Assembly (NCBI RefSeq): GCF_007827045.1
Contig: NZ_RPFW01000005.1
Span: 329,835 to 393,834 of the forward strand
Direction of reading: 5' to 3'
From: Trebonia kvetii
GTDB lineage: Bacteria > Actinomycetota > Actinomycetes > Streptosporangiales > Streptosporangiaceae
Length of the DNA: 64,000 nucleotides
Every line of letters starts with the position of its first letter. The first letter of the stretch is position 1. The notes under the pieces are model-generated. The model made no database searches and was not told where the DNA came from. It saw only the letters and a program-made list of their open reading frames with translations. This document shows positions 33,804 through 41,887 of this stretch, piece after piece. The position numbers were made by a program, and so were the translations under genes.

Positions 33804-35012
33804 GTGACCAGCGCCAAGCCCGAACCCGCTCCCTCCTGCCCGGTACACGACTACACCCCCTACGAGCTGAAGCCGCTCGGCGAGTGGACCGCGTTCTACG
33901 ACCAGCTGCGACACGAGGCGCCCGTCGTCAAGAACGAGTTCGGCCGCGGCTACTTCATCCCCACCCGGCACGAGGACATCCTCGCCGTGCTGCAGGACCC
34001 GGAGACGTTCTCTTCCGAGGCCCTGGTCGCCTACGAGCCCGATCCCAGCTACAAGTGGATCCCGGCGATGATCGGCGGCGAGGAGCACCGGCAGTGGCGC
34101 CGCCAGCTCGGCCCCTACTTCTCACCACGCGAGATCGAGAGGGTCGACACCCGGGTGCGGGCCCGCGCCCGCGGGCTCATCGAGGAACTGGCCGGGCGCG
34201 GCTCGTGCGACCTGATGACCGACTTCGCGCTGAAGTTCCCGACCGCGGTCGTCCTCGAGATCGTCGGGCTGCCCGAGGATGACCTGCCCTTCCTGATGGC
34301 GCTCGAGGAAGACATCAACCACGCGATCGGCGACCCCGACGACGTCGTACGGCGCAAGGTCGCCGCGATCGGCGCGGTCAAGCAGTACCTGGCCGAGAAG
34401 ATCGCGCAGCGGCGGGCTCGGCCCGCCGACGACCTGATCACCAAGTCGCTCGACATGCGGATCGACGGCCGGCCGGTCACCGACGACGAGCTGCTGAACT
34501 GGTGGCAGTTCCTGATCCAGGCGGGTCTCGACTCGGTGGCGGGCATGCTCGGCTACTTCTTCCACCACCTGGCGACGCATCCGGCCGACCGGCGGCGGAT
34601 CGTCGACCAGCCGCAGACCATCCCGGCCGCGATGGAGGAGATGATGCGCGCATTCTCGTTCATCGTCACCGGGCGCAAGGCCACCAGGGACACCGAGATC
34701 GCCGGCTGCCCGGTCGCGGCCGGCTCGATGGTGCAGCTGGCGCTGAAGATGTCCGGCCGCGACGACAGCTTCTACGACCACGCGAGCACGGTCGACTTCG
34801 ACCGGGGCACAAGCAACCACCTGGCGTTCGGGGCCGGACCGCACCGCTGCCTCGGCTCGCACCTGGCCCGCAGGGAACTGCGGGTCGCGCTGGAGGAGTG
34901 GCACCGGCTCATCCCGGACTATGGGCTCGGCGAGGGCGAGCCGATCACCGAGTTCGGCCGCAGCTCGGGCGTGAACACGCTGCCGCTGGCGTGGGCGGTG
35001 CGGGCCGGGTGA
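33804..35012 (+). CDS. Cytochrome P450
   Basis: A 402-residue soluble bacterial P450. The heme loop is FGAGPHRCLGSHLAR with C349 as ligand, and the K-helix ExxR is present in EEMMRAF-type context only weakly. The I-helix oxygen-activation motif reads AGLDSV, with serine in place of the usual threonine. GTG start with AAAGGAG upstream. Electrons come from the ferredoxin gene 41 bp upstream. Closely related to the truncated P450 at the left edge of the window. Hydroxylation substrate unknown. Confidence 0.94.
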   Translation: MTSAKPEPAPSCPVHDYTPYELKPLGEWTAFYDQLRHEAPVVKNEFGRGYFIPTRHEDILAVLQDPETFSSEALVAYEPDPSYKWIPAMIGGEEHRQWRRQLGPYFSPREIERVDTRVRARARGLIEELAGRGSCDLMTDFALKFPTAVVLEIVGLPEDDLPFLMALEEDINHAIGDPDDVVRRKVAAIGAVKQYLAEKIAQRRARPADDLITKSLDMRIDGRPVTDDELLNWWQFLIQAGLDSVAGMLGYFFHHLATHPADRRRIVDQPQTIPAAMEEMMRAFSFIVTGRKATRDTEIAGCPVAAGSMVQLALKMSGRDDSFYDHASTVDFDRGTSNHLAFGAGPHRCLGSHLARRELRVALEEWHRLIPDYGLGEGEPITEFGRSSGVNTLPLAWAVRAG

Positions 35013-35461
35013 ACGCCGGTTACGCTCCCTTCTTCCACGTCGGAGTGCTGGTCCGCGACATCGAGCAGGCCGCCGTCGACTTCGGCAAGCTCCTCGGGCT
35101 GCGGTTCGAGCCGGTGCGCAGCGCTCCGCTGGTCACCGGCGAGCCGATGCGCTTCCGCTACTCGCTGGCGGGCCCGCCGTTCATCGAGCTCGTCCAGATG
35201 GCCGACACCAGCCTCGGCATCTGGGGCCCCGAGCAGGGCGAGGGGCTGCACCACATCGCCTTCGCCGACCCGGATGTGCCAGGCACCTGCGCCGCCTTCG
35301 GCGGCAAGGCCGACACCGTGGTGGACGGCGGCGAGGGCGGCGAGGCCCGGGTGATCTTCACCCGCCCGGAGGCGCTGCACGGCATCCGCATCGAGTACCT
35401 CCAGTCGGCGATGGTGACCGCCACCTTCGAGCGGCTGCGCGGCGCCGCCGACGCCGGCTGA
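35009..35461 (+). CDS. VOC family protein
   Basis: A 150-residue single glyoxalase/bleomycin-resistance-fold domain (FFHVGVLVRDIEQAAVDF at the start, GLHHIAFADPD in the second half). The GTG start overlaps the P450 stop by four bases, tying it to the P450. It is similar to the VOC protein at 43873 (shared FFHxGxLVRD, FEPV, RFxYSLxGPP). Possible roles are isomerase, epimerase or binding of a pathway intermediate; not resolvable from sequence. Confidence 0.88.
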   Translation: MNAGYAPFFHVGVLVRDIEQAAVDFGKLLGLRFEPVRSAPLVTGEPMRFRYSLAGPPFIELVQMADTSLGIWGPEQGEGLHHIAFADPDVPGTCAAFGGKADTVVDGGEGGEARVIFTRPEALHGIRIEYLQSAMVTATFERLRGAADAG

Positions 35462-35481
35462 CGAGCCCGAGGAGGCCGCCG

Positions 35482-36141
35482 ATGGCACCTGACAAGCTGA
35501 CCGGCCAGCGGATCCTGGTCACCGGCTTCACCGGGCGGCTCGGCGGTGCCTTCGCCGAGTACCTGGCGGCCGACAACGAGGTCACCGGGGTCGCGGTCGA
35601 GGCGACCGACGAGGCACTGGCAAGCTGGCGGGCACGCGGGGGTGCGCCCGTACGTCGTCGACCTGGCCGCCGACGACTACGGCGGGCTGCCTGCCGACTT
35701 CGACTACGTGGTGCACACCGCGGCCGCCGTCTACCCGAAGGACTTCGACGACGGGATGCGCGCCAACGCCGAGGTGCCGGCGTGCCGATCGTGCTGCCCG
35801 GGTCCCACGACTGGGTCAAGGCACTCGTCCACCAGGACGATCTGCGGGCCTTCATCGCGCCCTCGCTGGCGGCGGCGTCGGTACCCGTCACCACCGTCAA
35901 CTGGTCGGGAGACGAGGCGCTGAAGGGCGAGGAGTGGATCGGCTACCTCGGCTCGCTCGTCGGCATCGACCCGGTGTTCGTCTACGACGACGACCGGGCC
36001 CGCCCGGGTGGCGCGCCGAGCGCGGTCCTCCGCGCCAGCATCACCGGCCCCGCCGCGGTCGGCTGGCGCGACGGACTGGAGCAAGTCGTGCGTTACTGGG
36101 AACCGCGCATCCGTTCGGGGGAATACCCAAACGCCCGCTGA
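35482..36141 (+). pseudogene. Decayed epimerase/dehydratase: frameshift plus internal deletion
   Basis: A damaged paralogue of the 309-residue enzyme at 20238-21167. It begins well (AGGAGG site, ATG 35482, TGFTGRLGG cofactor loop) but shifts frame at a run of five G (35638-35642); removing one G restores GVRPYVVDLAADDYGG. After RANAEV (about 35775) the sequence jumps back to the first frame at VPIVLPGSHDWVKALVHQDD, which aligns with residues ~197-218 of the intact copy. About 100 residues are missing, including the catalytic YxxxK. A direct repeat GTGCCG flanks the junction. The frameshift could be a sequencing error; the deletion cannot. Confidence 0.8.
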
Positions 36142-36156
36142 CGGCGAGCCGCGGCC

Positions 36157-36654
36157 TCACTCACCGGGCAGCGTCGCCCGGTGGTGGTTCATCGTGCCGT
36201 ACCAGGCGGGCGGCGGGCTCAGCCGCGGCGGCAGCGGCGTCCCGATCCAGGTCGCGAGGTCGGCCCGCTCGCTGATCCGCCAGCCGTCGGCCTGCTTCAC
36301 CAGCTGGTCCTTGTAGAAGCCGCCGAGCACCATCATCGCCTCGCCGCCGTCGGCGTCGACCGTCGTGTGGTAGGCGATGAAGTAGGTGACCGCCCGGGCT
36401 GTCCGCCCGTTCAGCTCGCAGTGGTGGGTGGTCATGTTGTGGTGCAGGCCCGCGTAGCGGGACAGGCCGGAGCTGAGCCAGGCGACGGTGCTCTCCAGGT
36501 CGCCGCGGCCGCCGCCGAACTCGGTGTAGTCGAGCACGCAGTCGGCGGTGAACAGCTGGCGGAAGGCGTCCCAGTCGCCGGTGTCGCAGGCGACCGCGTA
36601 GCGGTCCATCAGCTGCCTGATCTCCGCCCGGTCGCACACCTCGCCGATCTCCAT
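36157..36654 (-). CDS. Nuclear transport factor 2 / SnoaL-like family protein
   Basis: A 165-residue NTF2-fold protein with the typical start (IRQLMDRYAVACDTGDWDAFRQLF), a histidine-rich middle (GLHHNMTTHHCELNGRTA) and the closing GWRISERADLATWIG. Distal gene of the minus operon after the aldehyde dehydrogenase, one base apart. Family members include dehydratases and ketosteroid isomerases, as well as non-enzymatic binders. The His pair may be catalytic, but this is not established. Confidence 0.87.
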   Translation of the reverse strand: MEIGEVCDRAEIRQLMDRYAVACDTGDWDAFRQLFTADCVLDYTEFGGGRGDLESTVAWLSSGLSRYAGLHHNMTTHHCELNGRTARAVTYFIAYHTTVDADGGEAMMVLGGFYKDQLVKQADGWRISERADLATWIGTPLPPRLSPPPAWYGTMNHHRATLPGE

Positions 36655-36655
36655 G

Positions 36656-38128
36656 TCAGCGGGCGCTCCAGATCATGCTCTTGGCCAGCAGGAACTCTTC
36701 GAGCCCGTACTCGCCGCGCTCCACGCCGAGTCCGCTGCTCTTGTAGCCGCCGAACGGGGTGTGCGGGCTGGACCCCGCCCCGCCGCCGTTGATGTAGATC
36801 AGCCCGGCCCTGATGCGGGTGCCGATCCGGTACGCGTGCACCGGGTCAGCCGCCCACACGCCGGCCGCCAGCCCGAACTCGCTGTCGTTGGCGAGACGGA
36901 CCGCCTCCTGCTCGTCCTTGAACGGGATCACCACGCCGACCGGGCCGAAGAACTCCTTCTGCGCGATCGTCATCGAGTTGTCGACGTCGACGAACAGCGT
37001 CGGCTCGACGAAGAAGCCGCGGTCAAGCCCGGCCGGCCGCCCGCCGCCGTAGGCGATCTGGGCTCCCTCGTCCCGCCCGGCCTGGATGAGCCCCTCTACC
37101 TTGGCCCGCTGGGCGGCGCTGATCAGCGGTCCCATCGTGGTCGCCGGATCGGCCGGGTCGCCCACCTTGACCGCGTCAAGCGCCGTCTTGACCCGGCCGA
37201 CGAGCTCGTCGAACAGCGACTCGTGCACCAGAGTCCTGGTCAGCAGCGAGCAGCCCTGCCCGGCCTGCGCGGTCATGTTCACCACCACGCTTGGCACCGC
37301 CCGGTCGAGGTCGGCGTCCGGCAAGATGATGCTGGCCGACTTCCCACCCAGTTCCAGGATCACCTTCTTCAAGCTGGGGGCGGCCTGGCTGTACACGAGG
37401 CGGCCCACCGCGTCCGACCCGGTGAAGCTGACCACGTCTACCCCTGGGTGGCTGGTCAGCGCCTGCCCGGCCGCGATGTCGCCGGTCACAATGTTCAGCA
37501 CCCCCCGCGGCAGCCCCGCCGCGTCGGCCACCTCGCCGAGCACGAACGTCTCGAGCGGGGTGGTGGGGGCGGGCTTGAGCACCACCGTGCAGCCAGCCGC
37601 CAGCGCCGGCGCCAGCTTGACCAGGTTCAGCATGGTGGGCGCGTTGTAGGCCGATACCAGCGCCGCGACGCCGTACGGCTCGCGGCGGACGACCCCCTGG
37701 GCCAGCGACGAGCCGAAGGTGCCGCCGCCGTAGGTCGGCGCCATCGGCTTCTCGAACGGGTACTGCGGCAGCACTCGCTCCGCCATGTCCCGCAGGTGCT
37801 GCATCGGCAGCCCGACCTGGAGGAACTCGGCCCAGGAGCGGATCGAGCCCACCTCGTGCACGTTGAGCTCGACCAGGTCCGCCGTCCGCGCCTCCAGCTC
37901 CTCGGCGAACCTGAGCAGGATGGCCGCGCGCTCACGGGGGGCCAGCCACGGCCACGGGCCCTCGTCGAAGGCCCGCCTGGCGGCCGCGACCGCGCGGTCG
38001 ATGTCGGCCACCGTCCCCTCGGGGACCGTGCCGATGGCCTCCTCGGTCGCCGGGTTCAGCACCGTCAGCACGGCATCGCCGTCGCTGCCGGTCCACGCAC
38101 CGTCGATGTAGAGCTGGTAAGAGAGCAC
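36656..38128 (-). CDS. Aldehyde dehydrogenase family protein
   Basis: A 490-residue NAD(P)-dependent aldehyde dehydrogenase. Catalytic C293 (AGQGCSLL), general base E259 (ELGGKS), N162 (YNAP) and cofactor-binding K185 (VVLKPA) are all present. It oxidises an aldehyde to the acid, the expected step after P450 hydroxylation and alcohol oxidation. It lies between the NTF2-fold gene and an F420/FMN protein on the minus strand. Shares layout with the aldehyde dehydrogenase at 49072. Confidence 0.95.
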   Translation of the reverse strand: MLSYQLYIDGAWTGSDGDAVLTVLNPATEEAIGTVPEGTVADIDRAVAAARRAFDEGPWPWLAPRERAAILLRFAEELEARTADLVELNVHEVGSIRSWAEFLQVGLPMQHLRDMAERVLPQYPFEKPMAPTYGGGTFGSSLAQGVVRREPYGVAALVSAYNAPTMLNLVKLAPALAAGCTVVLKPAPTTPLETFVLGEVADAAGLPRGVLNIVTGDIAAGQALTSHPGVDVVSFTGSDAVGRLVYSQAAPSLKKVILELGGKSASIILPDADLDRAVPSVVVNMTAQAGQGCSLLTRTLVHESLFDELVGRVKTALDAVKVGDPADPATTMGPLISAAQRAKVEGLIQAGRDEGAQIAYGGGRPAGLDRGFFVEPTLFVDVDNSMTIAQKEFFGPVGVVIPFKDEQEAVRLANDSEFGLAAGVWAADPVHAYRIGTRIRAGLIYINGGGAGSSPHTPFGGYKSSGLGVERGEYGLEEFLLAKSMIWSAR

Positions 38129-38145
38129 GGCACGGGGCCTTTCTG

Positions 38146-38622
38146 TTACCTGGACAGGGTGGCGAGCTTGCGGAAGTCCCAGCTGACCAGCTTCTCCGGG
38201 GTCAGCCTGAGCCAGGCGTGGCGGCCGTCGGCCGGTGCCTTGACCCCGCCGGTGTACTTGTCGGCGAACAGCTGTTCCACCTGGTCGAGGACGGGATCGA
38301 TGGTGGCGGTGCGCGGTATGTCACCGACCGGGACTACCTCACCGGACAGCTCAACCCCGCGCAGCTCCATGTACCCGACGCCCGCGTCGATGACGACGGC
38401 GACCCGGGGGTCGCGCATCAGGTCGGTCCACCGCTGGCTGCGCACCACCGAGCTCAGCCACAGCGCGCCGCTGTCCCAGACGAACCACAACGGCACCACG
38501 TGCGGGCGCCCGTCCTTGCCTGAGGTCGCCACCCGGCAGGTCCGTTCGGCGGTCAGGAACTCGTCGACCTCCGTCGCCGTCATGGCGATGGCCCGGCCGC
38601 GGCGCTGTGCCCGCTCCGTCAT
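38146..38622 (-). CDS. PPOX-class F420/FMN-binding protein
   Basis: A 158-residue split-barrel protein of the pyridoxamine-5'-phosphate-oxidase superfamily (FLTAERTCRVATSGKDGRPH, VPLWFVWDSGALWLSS, a later RVAVVIDAG). Actinobacterial members of this type bind F420 or FMN and carry out reductions. It overlaps the small upstream gene by four bases and precedes the aldehyde dehydrogenase. A relative begins at 63719. Cofactor choice cannot be settled from sequence. Confidence 0.87.
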   Translation of the reverse strand: MTERAQRRGRAIAMTATEVDEFLTAERTCRVATSGKDGRPHVVPLWFVWDSGALWLSSVVRSQRWTDLMRDPRVAVVIDAGVGYMELRGVELSGEVVPVGDIPRTATIDPVLDQVEQLFADKYTGGVKAPADGRHAWLRLTPEKLVSWDFRKLATLSR

Positions 38623-38894
38623 GCCTGTCCCTCGCCTTCCGCAGCGGCGCGGGGGGGCGGCGTATAGTTCAGGAAGCCCGTTCCTCCCGGGTTCTTGCCC
38701 GCCAGCCGGGTGTTGCGCTCGAGCGCGCCCGCCAGGGCGGCAAGCCGTGCCTCGAGGGCGGCCCGCCGCTCCGCCGTCGGGCTCTCGCCGAGCGCCGCCT
38801 CCGTCGCGGCGATCTCCTCGCGCAGCCGGATGGCGGATTCATTGAAAGTCAGCAGGTCGTGGTCGTCTTCGTCACGAGCGAGCTCATCCCCCAC
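38619..38894 (-). CDS. Small coiled-coil protein of unknown function
   Basis: A 91-residue protein if started at GTG 38894 (VGDELARDEDDHDLL); the frame is open to an ATG at 38936, but the upstream part lacks a convincing ribosome site and overlaps the divergent promoter. A helical stretch with leucine/alanine heptads (SAIRLREEIAATEAAL to LEARLAALAGALERN) predicts a coiled coil, and it ends with GFLNYTPPP. It overlaps the PPOX gene by four bases, which argues that it is real and acts with it, perhaps as an assembly or tethering partner. Function unknown. Confidence 0.62.
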   Translation of the reverse strand: MGDELARDEDDHDLLTFNESAIRLREEIAATEAALGESPTAERRAALEARLAALAGALERNTRLAGKNPGGTGFLNYTPPPRAAAEGEGQA

Positions 38895-38922
38895 GCGGGG
38901 CCTCCCAGCGTCGCAGTTCCCT

Positions 38923-38951
38923 TTACCAGATAGCACAATAGGTTATATGAT
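38923..38951 (+). promoter_or_regulatory. Promoter of the amidohydrolase operon
   Basis: -35 TTACCA (38923-38928), 17-bp spacer, -10 TATGAT (38946-38951), 32 bp before the ATG at 38984. It overlaps the 5' end region of the divergent small gene. Confidence 0.45.
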
Positions 38952-38983
38952 AGACCCACTGCACGAAAGCGAAGGATGGGACG

Positions 38984-40204
38984 ATGCCGCTCCAGGACCA
39001 CATGCAGATCATCTCGGTGGATGACCATCTGATCGAGCATCCCCGCGTGTTCTCCGACCGCCTGCCCGCCAAGTACCTCGCGGAAGGGCCGCGCATCGTC
39101 GAGGACGAGAAGGGCCGCCACATCTGGCACTTCGAGGACAAGGTCTTCCCCTACATCGGTCTCAACGCGGTGGCGGGCAAGACGCCCGAGCAGTATGGCC
39201 TTGAGCCGCTGCGCTTCGACGACATGATCCCCGGCTGCTACGACCCGGTCGAGCGAGTCAAGGACATGGACGTGGACGGCGTCCATGCCGCCTGCTGCTT
39301 CCCTTCCTTTCCCGGCTTCGGCGGCCGCGTGTTCCTGAACGCGACCGACAAGGACCTGGCGTTCGCGTCCCTGCAGGCATGGAACGACTTCAGCATCGAC
39401 GAGTGGTCTGGCAGCGCCCCCGGCCGGTACGTGCCGCTGGCGCTGCTGCCGATCTGGGACATCGAGCGCTGCGTGACCGAGCTGAAGCGGGTCGCCGCCA
39501 AGGGCGCGCGGGTCGTGTCGTTCCCGGACAGCCCGGTGCCGCTCGGCCTGCCGTCGTTCCACAGTGACCACTGGGGCCCGCTGTGGGACGTCTTCGAGGA
39601 CACCGGCGTCGTGGTCAGCCTGCACTTCGGCTCCGGCAGCTTCGTCCCCGGCTTCTCGGCCTCCGCCAAGATGCTGTCGCCCAACTACCGGGGCGGCGAG
39701 TTCAAATCGGTCTCGGCCCGCACCGACGGGAACGTTAAGAACGACGACGACGCCCCGACGTGCACCTCCTTCGTCGTCTACGCCACCAACCTGATGTGGA
39801 CCGCCTCCGACCTGGTCTTCTCCGGACAGCTGCAGAAGCACCCGAAGCTCAAGTTCATGCTCGCCGAGGGCGGCATCGGCTGGTTCCCCTACATCAGGGA
39901 GCGGATGGACCAGGTCTGGTCCCGGCACCGCTACTACCAGCCCATCGACTTCGACACCCGGCCGAGCGACCTGTTCAACAAGCACTTCTGGGGCTGTTAC
40001 ATCGAGGACGAGATCGGCATCAAGAACCGCCGCGAGATCGGCATCGACCGCATCTGCGTCGAGATCGACTACCCGCACTCGGACAGCAACTGGCCCAACA
40101 GCCGCAAGCAGATCGCGGAGTCGCTGCGGGATGTGCCCGACGACGAGGCGCACAAGATCGTCGAGCTCAATGCCCGTGCAGTCCTCAACTTCCCGCGTCT
40201 CTGA
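38984..40204 (+). CDS. Amidohydrolase family protein
   Basis: A 406-residue TIM-barrel metal-dependent hydrolase/decarboxylase of the Amidohydro_2 (ACMSD-like) type. The first metal motif is DDHLIE (in place of HxH), the core histidine is in VVSLHFGSG, and the late aspartate in EIDYPHSDSNWP. Family members hydrolyse C-N or C-C bonds or decarboxylate; in steroid- and terpenoid-degradation clusters their substrates are mostly unknown. GAAGGATGG precedes the ATG. It shares strand and an overlap with the DUF35-thiolase fusion that follows, and resembles the protein at 61405. Confidence 0.9.
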   Translation: MPLQDHMQIISVDDHLIEHPRVFSDRLPAKYLAEGPRIVEDEKGRHIWHFEDKVFPYIGLNAVAGKTPEQYGLEPLRFDDMIPGCYDPVERVKDMDVDGVHAACCFPSFPGFGGRVFLNATDKDLAFASLQAWNDFSIDEWSGSAPGRYVPLALLPIWDIERCVTELKRVAAKGARVVSFPDSPVPLGLPSFHSDHWGPLWDVFEDTGVVVSLHFGSGSFVPGFSASAKMLSPNYRGGEFKSVSARTDGNVKNDDDAPTCTSFVVYATNLMWTASDLVFSGQLQKHPKLKFMLAEGGIGWFPYIRERMDQVWSRHRYYQPIDFDTRPSDLFNKHFWGCYIEDEIGIKNRREIGIDRICVEIDYPHSDSNWPNSRKQIAESLRDVPDDEAHKIVELNARAVLNFPRL

Positions 40205-41858
40205 GGAAACCGTCATCCAGCGACCTCTTCCCCAGCCCAGCCTGGCCAGCGCCGAGTTCTGGACAGCGGGCAGCGACGGAGTGCTGCGCATCGCGCGCTG
40301 CGCGGACTGCGGCGCCTACACCCACCCACCGCTGCCCCGCTGCCGGTCCTGCCGCGGCGACCAGATGACCATGGCCCCGGTCTCCGGCCGGGGCGTGGTC
40401 GCCGGGTTCACCGTCAACCACCAGCAGTGGCTGGCGGACTTCCCGCCGCCCTACGTCATCGCCGTGGTGGCGCTTGACGAGGACGACGGTGCGCGCCTCA
40501 CCACCAACATCGTCGGCTGCCCGGCAGACGACGTGCGCGTCGGCCTGCCCGTCCGGGTGCTGTTCGAGAAGGCGGGCGACGTCTACATCCCGCTGTTCGA
40601 GCCCGACCCGGACCGGGCGGGACAGACGCTCGCCGTCCCCGCTGTCCGTGACATCGGCGCGCCCCGCCCGATGGTTTCCGCCCATAAGTTTGAGGAACGG
40701 GTTGCGCTTACCGGGGTCGGCCAGTCGTCTGTCGGGCGCAGGCTCATGGTCGACCCGCTGCGCCTCACCGCCGACGCCTGCCTGGCCGCGGTGGCGGACG
40801 CCGGGCTCACCCTCGACGAGATCGACGGACTTTCCACCTACCCCAGCCGGATGGGGTCGCCCGGCTTCTCCGAGGGCGGCATCGGCCCGCTCGCCGAGGC
40901 GCTGCAGCTGAAGCCGACCTGGATCAACGGCGCGGGCGACACGCCAGGGCAGAGCGGCGCCATCGTCGCCGCGATGCTCGCGGTCGCCTCCGGGCTGTGC
41001 CGCCACGTGCTGTGCTACCGCACGCTCTGGGAGTCGTCGTTCGCGGCCCTGGTGCGGGCGGGCAAGTGGGCGCAGCCGCCGTCGCGCGCGACCGGGATGA
41101 CCGAGTTCCTCACGCCGTTCGGCGCGGCATCGGCCGCGAACTGGATCGGGGTGCACGCGTCGCACTACTTCCACCGTTACGGCGGCGGCCGCGAAATGCT
41201 CGGCTGGATCGCGGTCAACTCGCGCGCCAACGCCGCCCGCAACCCGGAAGCGGTCTACCGCGAGCCAATCACCATCGACGACTACTTCGCCGCCCGGATG
41301 GTGACCACGCCGTTCGGGCTCTACGACTGCGACGTGCCGGTCGACGGCGCCGTGGCGGTGGTCGTCTCCGCGGTCGAGACGGCCGCCGACCGGCCGCGCC
41401 CCCCGGTGCTCGTCGAGGCGGTCGGCACCCAGATGATGGAACGGCTGAGCTGGGACCAGGACACGCTGTCGCACGAGCCGCAGACCAAGGGGCCGGCCAG
41501 GCACCTGTGGACCAGGACCAGCCTGCGCCCGGACGACGTGGACGTGGCCATGCTGTACGACGGCTTCACGTTCAACGCGGTGTCCTGGATCGAGGCGCTC
41601 GGGTTCTGCGAGCCCGGCGGCGCCCGCGACTTCATCGACGAGGGCCGCGGCATCGCCCTCGACGGCGGCCGGCTGCCGCTTAACCCGCACGGCGGGCAGC
41701 TGTCGGCAGGCCGCCTGCACGGTTTCGGGCACGTCAGAGAGGCGATGTTGCAACTGCGTGGCGAGGCAGCGGGCCGTCAGGTCCCGGGCGCCCGCACCGC
41801 GGTGGTAACGACAGGGGGCGGCGCGCCCGGCGGCGCGCTGCTGTTGCGGCGTCCCTAG
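40170..41858 (+). CDS. DUF35-thiolase-like fusion (Ltp2-type aldolase candidate)
   Basis: A 562-residue fusion. Residues ~25-160 form a DUF35/OB-fold with a zinc ribbon (C44, C47, C58, C61); residues ~180-562 form a thiolase-fold domain. The catalytic cysteine is absent (DTPGQSGAIV occupies that loop) and the late motif reads NPHGGQLSAGRLHGFGH, as in the lipid-transfer/thiolase-like proteins Ltp2 and DitF. Ltp2 works with the separate DUF35 domain of ChsH2 as a retro-aldolase that removes the sterol side chain, so this fusion probably cleaves a beta-hydroxyacyl-CoA. ATG 40170 overlaps the previous gene by 35 bases. Confidence 0.85.
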   Translation: MPVQSSTSRVSEETVIQRPLPQPSLASAEFWTAGSDGVLRIARCADCGAYTHPPLPRCRSCRGDQMTMAPVSGRGVVAGFTVNHQQWLADFPPPYVIAVVALDEDDGARLTTNIVGCPADDVRVGLPVRVLFEKAGDVYIPLFEPDPDRAGQTLAVPAVRDIGAPRPMVSAHKFEERVALTGVGQSSVGRRLMVDPLRLTADACLAAVADAGLTLDEIDGLSTYPSRMGSPGFSEGGIGPLAEALQLKPTWINGAGDTPGQSGAIVAAMLAVASGLCRHVLCYRTLWESSFAALVRAGKWAQPPSRATGMTEFLTPFGAASAANWIGVHASHYFHRYGGGREMLGWIAVNSRANAARNPEAVYREPITIDDYFAARMVTTPFGLYDCDVPVDGAVAVVVSAVETAADRPRPPVLVEAVGTQMMERLSWDQDTLSHEPQTKGPARHLWTRTSLRPDDVDVAMLYDGFTFNAVSWIEALGFCEPGGARDFIDEGRGIALDGGRLPLNPHGGQLSAGRLHGFGHVREAMLQLRGEAAGRQVPGARTAVVTTGGGAPGGALLLRRP

Positions 41859-41887
41859 CGGCGCGGACTAATGAGGAAGGACTACTG

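Noticed and set aside
35482..36141. Intact short epimerase of 219 residues
   Set aside because: The middle third of that frame is Arg-rich nonsense; the homologous sequence continues in another frame and the catalytic region is missing.
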